Assembly: GCA_013329295.1 (NCBI GenBank)
Contig: DUKP01000134.1
Span: 1 to 9,585 of the forward strand
Direction of reading: 5' to 3'
Length of the DNA: 9,585 nucleotides
Origin: Candidatus Poseidoniaceae archaeon
Lineage (GTDB): Archaea; Thermoplasmatota; Poseidoniia; Poseidoniales; Poseidoniaceae
Shown: piece after piece, positions 1 through 6,744 of the stretch
How positions within the stretch are numbered: the stretch's first letter is position 1
Layout: every line of letters begins with the position of its first letter
Position numbers and translations under genes: made by a program
Notes under the pieces: model-generated
What the model was told of the DNA's origin: nothing
Database searches by the model: none
Seen by the model: only the letters and a program-made list of their open reading frames with translations

Positions 1-80
1 TATTCTATGGCATTTTGAATAGCCATATGCCATAGCATAGTATCGGTTTCATCATCCGGTGACCAATCCATGTCAAACAT
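1..80 (-). CDS. 5' end of a truncated gene, possibly archaeal glutamyl-tRNA synthetase
   Basis: Reading the minus strand from the ATG at 80-78, the frame stays open to the left edge, giving 26 codons plus two bases. The peptide begins MFDMDWSPDDETDTM and continues LWHMAIQNAIE. The A-[IL]-x-N-A pattern followed by a hydrophobic/acidic turn resembles, from memory, the N-terminal helix of archaeal non-discriminating GluRS, where a segment such as YAL-x-NA precedes a lysine/glycine-rich stretch. That identity is tentative because only the first helix is visible. An alternative in-frame ATG lies at 71. The bases before the first ATG read AGGACTGT, a weak Shine-Dalgarno-like match. The gene starts 35 bp after the rnhB stop in the same direction, so it is probably the next gene of that operon. 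It was missed by simple ORF calling because it is short and runs off the edge. Confidence 0.5.
   Translation of the reverse strand, partial: MFDMDWSPDDETDTMLWHMAIQNAIE
5..35. repeat. 9-bp perfect inverted repeat inside the partial left-edge gene
   Basis: CTATGGCAT at 5-13 is the exact reverse complement of ATGCCATAG at 27-35, with a 13-base spacer. It lies within codons 16-26 of the truncated left-edge reading frame, so it would form a stem early in that mRNA. It may be chance in AT-rich coding sequence. Confidence 0.4.
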
Positions 81-115
81 ACAGTCCTATGGTCGATACT
101 TCATCAATTGAGTGG

Positions 116-835
116 TTAAAATAGGGTAGTTTGGCCGCCACTTGAGACTAATCGACTAGGCATCTCAGACTCATATTTTTCATCCCAAATTCGTTTTACT
201 GTTGCCCATGACCAGCGCAAATCATCATGAGGCTTTTCATCAATCATTTTCCTAACAGCATCAATTGTCTTACTATCGCTTGGGTAGCCAGAGCCGATTG
301 GGAATCCAATTTGTTTTTCGATAGATTTGATTGCTTCATCACGTGCTTGCTTTGCGAGTATGCTTGCCATACCTACAATAGGATAATTTTCATCAGCCTT
401 GTGATAACTATTGATTGCAGAATTATTCCAGGGCCATCCTTTAATCAATTGAGAAATCCTTCTGCTAAACCTTTGTTCATCAACATCACACGCATCACAA
501 ATTATACTTACTTCAGAATTAGAATTAAAATCTAATTCATTTATTGATTCAGCGAATAATTCAGTTTCTAATCGATTTAGGCCTTTGTCGTAAACTGCTA
601 TATCAATCCTTGATGGATGACACGGAATAAGGGCATAAGACCATCCTCTTTGCTCACAATTTTGTAAAAACCACTTACGTATTTCTTCACGTTTTTTGGC
701 AGTCAAATCTTTTGAATCTTTTACTCCAGCTTCAATCAGTAATTTCACATCATCCTTTGGCAAAGCTACACTACACACTACTAGTGGTCCAATCACTGGT
801 CCTCTTCCAGCCTCATCAATACCAATTTCTATCAT
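116..835 (-). CDS. rnhB: Ribonuclease HII
   Basis: RNase HII cuts the RNA strand of RNA-DNA hybrids, removes single ribonucleotides left in DNA, and helps clear Okazaki primers. The 239-residue protein has the family signatures. The N-terminal DEAGRGPVIGP motif gives D7 and E8, KDSKDLT follows at 39-45, D114 lies in IICDACD, and D148 lies in the HKADENYPIVGMASILAK segment (145-162). These match the known DEDD metal-binding set. YPIVG is followed by MAS rather than the usual AAS. Length is typical of archaeal enzymes. The protein ends GGQTTLF, with Q235 and L238-F239 exactly at the terminus, which resembles a minimal sliding-clamp (PIP) motif. The ATG starts 6 bp after the stop of the upstream membrane-protein gene, so translation is probably coupled; no clear Shine-Dalgarno element is visible. 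The first residues, MIEIGIDEAG, fix the start. Confidence 0.96.
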   Translation of the reverse strand: MIEIGIDEAGRGPVIGPLVVCSVALPKDDVKLLIEAGVKDSKDLTAKKREEIRKWFLQNCEQRGWSYALIPCHPSRIDIAVYDKGLNRLETELFAESINELDFNSNSEVSIICDACDVDEQRFSRRISQLIKGWPWNNSAINSYHKADENYPIVGMASILAKQARDEAIKSIEKQIGFPIGSGYPSDSKTIDAVRKMIDEKPHDDLRWSWATVKRIWDEKYESEMPSRLVSSGGQTTLF

Positions 836-841
836 TTTATC

Positions 842-3298
842 TCAAAAGTCTAAGTCATCTTCTTCAGGTAATGGAACTGATTTGGTGTAATCATTATCAT
901 TGTCTGGTTCATCAAGCAAGTTCTGTGGATCATTTCTTTGTGTCATACTGGAGGTATATTGCTGAGCTTCTAATTTGGTATTTTCTTCGGCAGGAGAATT
1001 TATTCCTTCGGCGTTAATAGAGTCAAGTAATTCATCAGCTTCTTTGACTACTGATGATTTATCATGGGTATCAAGAACTAGTGATGCAGCATCTCTTAAT
1101 TTTTCATTGACAGGTTCAGTAACTGGTTTTTGTCCGATAGATTTGCTTTTGAATCCACGTTCAAAATTTTCCGGAGATATTTGAGGAGATTCAATAGTAC
1201 TAATTGTTTCATCGTTCTTTTTGTCAAATTTACTCATCCAGTCATCAGTTTCTGGTTTGTTATCTTTATTGTTAATTTGGCTAAATATATCGTCCTGCTC
1301 AGTTCTTAATTTCCTATCTCGTAATGCCTTACCAATGATGAGTGTTGAAGCAACTAATGATAGAATAATCCACTTCCATGAAGAGATAAACTCTGTTGTT
1401 TGGGCGAATATTTTGACCAATCCTTCCTCTTCTTCTATGCTATCTTCCTGCTGCCATGGAACTCCTATGTATCCCACATTGGTAGTAAATGATATTGGCT
1501 CATCAGGGGCAAAACTTGACCTAATACTGACATTGAGATACATAGTTCCGTTACTTGTCTGTTCAGTTGGTATTTCTGCCCATGCTCTAACAGTGAAGTT
1601 GGAGCCAAATTCAATATCATTAATCTCGAAAGAGCGAGGAAATTCAACTCCAGATTCAACTATTGAATCTACAGGTGGAATCAGAGTCATTTGTGTGAAA
1701 TGTGAGCATTGTAACTGTACAATTATTCCATCTGCAGCATTACCATCATTGCGCAAAGTCATCGCAATATTAAATCGCCCTAATGCATCTTCTTCTTCGG
1801 TCAAATCTTGAATTGACCAGTCAATTTTTGGAGCAATGACAATATCGATTGCAACATTTTTTACTTGACTAGGTTCATTTGTCAAATAGACTTGGAAAAT
1901 AACTTGAGAATTGGAGAATGCTTCTACTTCATTTTTGGCAGTAATGGTAAAATCATCGATATCTGAGAAAGTATTCTTTGGAATTTCTAATGAACTTTGC
2001 TCAAAGTCAAGGGTGACAAATTCTGGAATTTGTATTGTGCTTATGGTGAATTGATCTTGATAATTTCCATCATTAAATATTCTAAACTCTGGATTACAAC
2101 TTTCTCCAGGCAATAGTGTACAATCTTGGGATAACAATTCTGTTTCAAATGCTCTATCCCAAATTATTTGCGATGTCAAATCAACACTTATGGCCCTAGA
2201 TAAAGCACCGTTTGGTGTAATTTTAACTCTAACATTAATTTCGCCTGAATTAGTATTTGGTGATTGAAAACCAACCTCAAATGTTCTACTATTAGTTGGC
2301 ATGAGGAGTTCTTCTTCATAGCCACCAAAAATAGCAACTGTCCAGCCATTATATTCTATTCTATCAGATATTGGGATGTCATCAATTACATTTCCATCAC
2401 TATCAATAATTTGTAAATCTAATGTGAATAAGTTTTCCACATTGCCAGAATTTCTTATCGTCACAGGTATTCCGTTGTTTGAATCTGGGTCGAGTAGCAA
2501 ATCATCACCATGACTAGATAGCGACACATTTCGGAATTCTGACATCAGTAATTCAAAACTCCAAGTTACCTCAACTAAGTCTAATCCTGATGTTGCAGTA
2601 AGTGAAAATCTTGGACCAGATAAATACAATGGGTTTGAATCAATAACTTGAGGAATATCAATCCACATTCTGATGAATTTCAACTCACCACTTTGGAAAG
2701 ATTCCATAGCCATGCCATTTTGTACATTATCCATTGTCCAGCCCCATTGCCAGTTTGAATTCGTAGATATTGAGAAACTAACATCATCAGTAAACATTCC
2801 ATGATTTGTCATGTTAACAGCTAAGTTTGTTCGCAAACCAGGGTCTACAATAAATTCTGAATCATCATCTACTCCAAATTGTAAATCAGAGTCTTTTGAT
2901 ATGATTAGATTAAAAAGATTCGAGTAAACTTTTCCTACTTCATTATCCGATGTTATATTGACAAAACTAATCACAGAATTATATGGTGCATATTCATCAC
3001 AAGTGTAATAGAATTTGAACATTCTAACTTGTCCTGAATTTAATGTAAACTGATTTGGTAGATTTGAGATTGAAATATTGTCAGGCAAAGCATAGGAAAA
3101 ATCGATAATTGTAGTTTCATCGCCAACATTTCTAACAGTTATTGAAGCCTCTATAGTCTCGCCTCGATGAATTATGTGATTATCGCTGGCGACAATCTCC
3201 AAATTGTCATCGGTAGAATCCGTGTTAGCACTTGTATTGCCAATGATTGGTGAGATGGTACAAATTAGTAGTAAGGCAATTACAACTAATCTGCGCAT
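842..3298 (-). CDS. Secreted single-pass membrane protein with five Ig-like (NEW3/CARDB-type) repeats
   Basis: No specific function is recognised. The 818-residue protein starts with a Sec signal peptide: basic MRR, then a hydrophobic stretch to about residue 20, with likely cleavage near TSA/NT at 22-26. A large ectodomain follows to about 640, rich in beta-strand patterns. A short motif of the form (R/T/F)N-x-G recurs near 56, 165, 282, 409 and 516 (RNVGD, TNHGM, RNSGN, FNDGN, RNDGN). This spacing of about 107-127 residues suggests five tandem Ig-like modules of the NEW3/CARDB kind, which usually carry adhesion or surface-scaffold roles. C393 and C401 flank a short loop and could form a disulfide. 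At least seven N-x-S/T sequons are present. An acidic EEEE (622-625) precedes a transmembrane helix at about 641-657, then a basic stop-transfer KALRDRKLR. A low-complexity acidic cytoplasmic tail of about 160 residues ends in EEDDLDF. Topology is outside-in with the C terminus in the cytoplasm. The gene lies 49 bp after pheT and 6 bp before rnhB. Family assignment is inference. Confidence 0.88.
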   Translation of the reverse strand: MRRLVVIALLLICTISPIIGNTSANTDSTDDNLEIVASDNHIIHRGETIEASITVRNVGDETTIIDFSYALPDNISISNLPNQFTLNSGQVRMFKFYYTCDEYAPYNSVISFVNITSDNEVGKVYSNLFNLIISKDSDLQFGVDDDSEFIVDPGLRTNLAVNMTNHGMFTDDVSFSISTNSNWQWGWTMDNVQNGMAMESFQSGELKFIRMWIDIPQVIDSNPLYLSGPRFSLTATSGLDLVEVTWSFELLMSEFRNVSLSSHGDDLLLDPDSNNGIPVTIRNSGNVENLFTLDLQIIDSDGNVIDDIPISDRIEYNGWTVAIFGGYEEELLMPTNSRTFEVGFQSPNTNSGEINVRVKITPNGALSRAISVDLTSQIIWDRAFETELLSQDCTLLPGESCNPEFRIFNDGNYQDQFTISTIQIPEFVTLDFEQSSLEIPKNTFSDIDDFTITAKNEVEAFSNSQVIFQVYLTNEPSQVKNVAIDIVIAPKIDWSIQDLTEEEDALGRFNIAMTLRNDGNAADGIIVQLQCSHFTQMTLIPPVDSIVESGVEFPRSFEINDIEFGSNFTVRAWAEIPTEQTSNGTMYLNVSIRSSFAPDEPISFTTNVGYIGVPWQQEDSIEEEEGLVKIFAQTTEFISSWKWIILSLVASTLIIGKALRDRKLRTEQDDIFSQINNKDNKPETDDWMSKFDKKNDETISTIESPQISPENFERGFKSKSIGQKPVTEPVNEKLRDAASLVLDTHDKSSVVKEADELLDSINAEGINSPAEENTKLEAQQYTSSMTQRNDPQNLLDEPDNDNDYTKSVPLPEEDDLDF

Positions 3299-3315
3299 GA
3301 TACTTGCATGATAAG

Positions 3316-3335
3316 TAGCATTTCAAACAATGCTA
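3316..3335 (-). other. Intergenic hairpin between pheT and the membrane-protein gene
   Basis: Seven bases at 3316-3322 (TAGCATT) pair perfectly with 3329-3335 (AATGCTA) across a 6-base loop. The stem is AT-rich and no T-run follows on the minus strand, so it does not look like an intrinsic terminator. Its place in the only sizeable gap of the minus-strand run (3299-3347, 49 bp) makes a processing site or leader structure for the downstream gene possible. Chance cannot be excluded. Confidence 0.35.
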
Positions 3336-3347
3336 TGTTTTGTGCAA

Positions 3348-5039
3348 TTAAACCGGGTCAGGAATTGATTTAGCAATTTCTTGAAGAGAAAATTCTGCAC
3401 CATTCATTGGTACATTTAATTCAAAGAGTTCGGCAACATGGGGGTCTATCTCGCCAAAACATCCAATATGGTTGCCATTAACTACTACTTTTGCAGCCCT
3501 TCCTGCAAGCCATGGTCCTTCATTTTCAGGTAATGGTGAAATCTCGTATTCAGTAGCACCTAAATCACGTAAAAAGGCTTGAATTCTCCCTCTAATTGCG
3601 GCAAAACCACCGCTTCGTTCAGCGATTAAGAATGCTAATCGGGATGAATTTTTATGGCCCCTAACCACTGTTCCAACTTCATAAACACTCTGAGGAAGGT
3701 CATGATGCCTGTTAGTTGAGAGCAATCTTAGTAATCCAGGTAAGAGATATTGTCGAAGTAATGTATGGTCTATTGTAATTGGATTAGTTATTCTAGTTAC
3801 TTCCCCAACACCGTTTAACCTAACCAAATTAAATTGATCATCATCATTTGACAAAGTAAGAGACTGTATTTGCATCATTCCTAATCCTTGCATTGAATCC
3901 CTAACTCTTCGTAATAAATTCGCATCATCTCGTGGCTTTGCAGTCATTGGTGAGCGTGGTATATCTTCACCTAAATCTTCGTAGCCGTGACCAATTGCTA
4001 TATCTTCAACTAAATCAACAGGATGCAATATGTCAAATCTCCATCTTGGCATATTGATAGTTATTGAATCTCCATCTCGAGAGATAAATTTCCCACCCAT
4101 GCGATTAATGGCATTAGTTATTGCTTCATCACTAAGTTCACTTCCAAGTAATCCATTTAGCATTTTTATCGGTAACTCGTGCTTAACCGAACTTCCATTA
4201 GGGTAATGTTGTGTCATGCCATGACAGTTTGTCACCTCTACTGATTCTATGGTTCCGCCAAGTTCCTGTAATTGTATTGCAATTAGCATTAATGATGCTT
4301 CACAAGAACGGAAGTCCCAGCCGGTTACATCGATAAAGAAATCCTTAGTAGTTGAAGTCACGGTAGTATGATCGCCATTGATTATCGGTGGGAATGACAA
4401 AACATTGTCATTAGCATCAACAATGATTGGAAATTTCTCAAAATCTTCTACTAAGTGTGCGTAATCAACGCCTTTAGGGTGCTGTTGTAAAATATCATTG
4501 ATAGTCATCGCCTCAGTCATAGCCAATGGGATGAATTTTGTATCTCCACTGACAGCCTTTACGGTAAATGGCGGAGCAAGTTTGGACAAATCATGAACGC
4601 CAATAGATGCTCTTTTTCTACCCCTTCCTAATGCAAAGTGTAATTTTTCTTGATGATCCATTAGTGATTTAATAAAATCATCAGCAGAAATATCTAGTTT
4701 AGCAAGATCAATTCCTCTTACTACAGCACCAAGGATAATTGGTCTAATATGTTCTAATTCAGAATCTACTGCCATGGCTATTTCGCCATGTTTTATTTCT
4801 AAATCAGGATTTGAGTCTTGAAGGTGAATAAAATTCCTAATGGCTCGAGAAAGAGTTTCACCTGACAATAAATCTGGTCGATTAGGGAATATTTCAATAT
4901 CTAGAATCTCATCATCACATCTGTCTATATCGGTTCCCAGTAATGGTAATTGTTCTGCTAACTTCGGAATATCATGGCGATGTCCATGCTTTTTGAGTAA
5001 TTTTTCAATTAACTTTTGCTCTACTGATATTGTTGGCAT
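3348..5039 (-). CDS. pheT: Phenylalanyl-tRNA synthetase beta subunit (archaeal type)
   Basis: PheT pairs with PheS in an alpha2-beta2 enzyme that charges tRNA-Phe in the cytoplasm; the beta chain carries tRNA-binding and editing functions. The 563-residue length fits the archaeal/eukaryotic form, which lacks the N-terminal extension of the roughly 800-residue bacterial chain. Family landmarks are visible: IEIFPNRPDLLS at 48-59; KRASIGVHDLSKL at 142-154 at the start of the B3/B4 editing region; FPPIINGDHTTVTSTTKDF at 216-234; the B5 segment DLVEDIAIGHGYEDL at 342-356 with its metal-binding acidic residues; ITNPIT at 417-422; and LRQYLLPGLL with YEVGTVV (428-459) in the catalytic-like core. MPTISV is a typical N terminus and fixes the start. 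An AGGTG Shine-Dalgarno element sits 5 bases upstream. The gene is 8 bp after the GXGXG gene. PheS is not in the window, so the two subunits are not adjacent on this side. Confidence 0.97.
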   Translation of the reverse strand: MPTISVEQKLIEKLLKKHGHRHDIPKLAEQLPLLGTDIDRCDDEILDIEIFPNRPDLLSGETLSRAIRNFIHLQDSNPDLEIKHGEIAMAVDSELEHIRPIILGAVVRGIDLAKLDISADDFIKSLMDHQEKLHFALGRGRKRASIGVHDLSKLAPPFTVKAVSGDTKFIPLAMTEAMTINDILQQHPKGVDYAHLVEDFEKFPIIVDANDNVLSFPPIINGDHTTVTSTTKDFFIDVTGWDFRSCEASLMLIAIQLQELGGTIESVEVTNCHGMTQHYPNGSSVKHELPIKMLNGLLGSELSDEAITNAINRMGGKFISRDGDSITINMPRWRFDILHPVDLVEDIAIGHGYEDLGEDIPRSPMTAKPRDDANLLRRVRDSMQGLGMMQIQSLTLSNDDDQFNLVRLNGVGEVTRITNPITIDHTLLRQYLLPGLLRLLSTNRHHDLPQSVYEVGTVVRGHKNSSRLAFLIAERSGGFAAIRGRIQAFLRDLGATEYEISPLPENEGPWLAGRAAKVVVNGNHIGCFGEIDPHVAELFELNVPMNGAEFSLQEIAKSIPDPV

Positions 5040-5044
5040 TTTAG

Positions 5045-5049
5045 CACCT
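5045..5049 (-). promoter_or_regulatory. Shine-Dalgarno site of pheT overlapping the upstream stop codon
   Basis: On the minus strand the junction reads TAGGTGCTAAAATG. AGGTG matches the anti-Shine-Dalgarno core and lies 5 bases before the pheT ATG. It shares its first bases with the TAG stop of the GXGXG gene, which suggests translational coupling. It is the clearest ribosome binding site in the window. Confidence 0.65.
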
Positions 5050-6643
5050 ACCTTGCAAACCAGTGTGGAAGCGGTCTTTCGTAACCTGATAGTCTTAATC
5101 CGCTGACAGCAGCAGTTTCAAAGTCCAGAGCTCTCAAATTTTGCCTGCTAAGTGAGTCAATTGATTCAAGCCCCAGTCTTTGCAAAATTTGCGATAAGTG
5201 ATTCTGAATCTCATTCAACCAAATGGAAATTTGATTGTAATCTTCAGATGGTGTAGAGCAACAGACAAACTTTAGCCCCGAAGCACGAAGTTTTGCTATG
5301 TCCTCTGCGTTTGCTGAAAATCCAATTGCAATTCCAGAATCAGTGTAACTATTTTCAAGATTAGCTTTACTACTTCTTCCAACAAGTACTAAACTTGCAG
5401 ATTCAGAAGTGCCAGTTTCATCTTCAATCACACATATTGTTAGATCACAATTATGGTATGCAGATGTTTTGTGAAGCGTTTCAATCCTGCCAACACCATC
5501 AGAAAATCCAAATGGTTTTTCAGAGCCAAGAAGTGACCTAATTGCAACCAACATACCATCTAATTCTTCAGCACTCATACTAGGCAAATTCATCATATCG
5601 ATAACAACTCCACCACATACACTCAAAGCATCGGTTGAATGAGAAATATTTGAGAGGTTTATTGACAAAAAGTCAATTTTTCTAGGATTGCTTTCAACAA
5701 TGAATGGTTGAGATTCGACTAATTTCGATGACTCTTTGCCATTAGAGAGAATTTTCCCATCAGATAAAATTGGAATTATCGGCAATGGTAAAGCGATTGG
5801 CGTATTGGATTCAGCTCTTTCTCCTAGTAATGCAACAGTATCGCAAGTAGCATAATGCATATTCTTAGGTTGGCCAGCAGGAACTAAACCAATCATTGAT
5901 AGGTCGCCTGCTGAAACTATTTTTTCATTATTTTCAAGTTGCGCATCCCCATTAGGTTCAAGACATACTGAATCATTTGGAATAAGGAAATTCTTGTCAT
6001 CTATCTCCTTGTTCAAATCTTTTAACTCCGAATCAGTAATTGGTCTAAGCACCACTCCTTCAGGAGGGTTAGGGCATCTCCCATTGACTATGATTTTTCC
6101 ACCGACCATCCCAGCACCAGGATCATTGCCAATATCACCATCAACTACAATGATTCCTCCACTCATGCCACCTCCAACTCGTAAACCAGCATTGCCCCTA
6201 ACAACAATTAATCCACCAGACATGCATGAACCTAAATCATCTCCACATCCATCAAGAATCGAAATCTGTCCTGATTTCATAGCAAAACCAGCATAGTTTC
6301 CAGCACTTCTTTCGCAGGTGATAATATTACCATTATTTGCTGCCCCTAAATAAGAACCACAATCACCTTGAATCGTGAACATACCACCTTTACCAAATGA
6401 TGCTGTCCAAGAACCTAAAGTACCCAATGCCCTAATTTTAGCACCTTTGGGAATTCCTGGGCATAGACCAAGTTCACCATTCTTTGGAACAGGGTCTCCT
6501 GCATTGGTCCAGCCAATTCGCAGTATCGCATTTTGTTCTGCAGCAGCCTCAAGTTTAGGACCTAGTTTATTGTTGATGTTAAATGACCTTGCCACAACAT
6601 CAAGAGCATCCGCCATGTACCTATGTCGAACGAGGATGAACAT
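5048..6643 (-). CDS. GXGXG-domain protein related to glutamate synthase, with a C-terminal degenerate FMN-barrel-like region
   Basis: The N-terminal third (about 68-190) is a right-handed beta-helix of the GXGXG family, found in the alpha-chain C-terminal domain of glutamate synthase, in archaeal GltB3 subunits and in FwdC. Turns of about 19-20 residues are readable, each ending in GG- or G-hydrophobic triplets: GGMFTIQG, GNIITCER, GQISILDG, GLIVVRGN, GIIVVDGD and GKIIVNGR. A family-typical linker follows (PPEGVVLRPIT, 193-203). Residues about 335-500 loosely follow the order of the glutamate synthase FMN domain: DGVGRIETLHKTSA at 382-395, EDETGTSESAS at 407-417 where active enzymes have a GHDGGTGAS-like loop, and LQRLGLESIDSL at 487-498 near the end. 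The cysteine motif for the 3Fe-4S cluster is not seen. No class II glutaminase is encoded nearby. Length is 531 residues from the first ATG or 522 from Met10 (6616); neither start has a convincing ribosome site. The GXGXG call is firm. The barrel homology is a by-eye inference, and the substrate is unknown. Confidence 0.85.
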   Translation of the reverse strand: MFILVRHRYMADALDVVARSFNINNKLGPKLEAAAEQNAILRIGWTNAGDPVPKNGELGLCPGIPKGAKIRALGTLGSWTASFGKGGMFTIQGDCGSYLGAANNGNIITCERSAGNYAGFAMKSGQISILDGCGDDLGSCMSGGLIVVRGNAGLRVGGGMSGGIIVVDGDIGNDPGAGMVGGKIIVNGRCPNPPEGVVLRPITDSELKDLNKEIDDKNFLIPNDSVCLEPNGDAQLENNEKIVSAGDLSMIGLVPAGQPKNMHYATCDTVALLGERAESNTPIALPLPIIPILSDGKILSNGKESSKLVESQPFIVESNPRKIDFLSINLSNISHSTDALSVCGGVVIDMMNLPSMSAEELDGMLVAIRSLLGSEKPFGFSDGVGRIETLHKTSAYHNCDLTICVIEDETGTSESASLVLVGRSSKANLENSYTDSGIAIGFSANAEDIAKLRASGLKFVCCSTPSEDYNQISIWLNEIQNHLSQILQRLGLESIDSLSRQNLRALDFETAAVSGLRLSGYERPLPHWFAR

Positions 6644-6686
6644 ATACTCTTCTTATTGCTATTGATATGAAGCCCAATTTCACAAT

Positions 6687-6698
6687 GATATTTATGAT
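6687..6698. promoter_or_regulatory. Candidate shared TATA-like element for two divergent genes
   Basis: The 101-bp gap 6644-6744 separates the GXGXG gene (leftward, ATG at 6643) from GAPDH (rightward, ATG at 6745). Near its middle the plus strand reads GATATTTATGAT and the minus strand ATCATAAATATC. Both resemble archaeal TATA boxes. Transcripts starting about 25 bases to either side would have leaders of roughly 20-25 bases. No clear BRE is discernible. The assignment rests on composition and geometry only. Confidence 0.35.
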
Positions 6699-6744
6699 AC
6701 GATTTGTTAATAGATATTCTTCATTGACCCATGGTTGTGAGACT

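Noticed and set aside
227..535. 102-residue plus-strand frame opposite rnhB
   Set aside because: The minus strand carries all RNase HII catalytic motifs; this frame has none of its own.
1221..1811. 196-residue plus-strand open frame antisense to the membrane-protein gene
   Set aside because: It lies entirely opposite the well-supported 818-residue gene, has no recognisable domain, and its composition fits a shadow frame.
6667..6744. 26-residue N-terminal extension of GAPDH
   Set aside because: The family begins directly with the Rossmann strand at MVIKVAINGYG, and the extension would overlie the presumed promoter.
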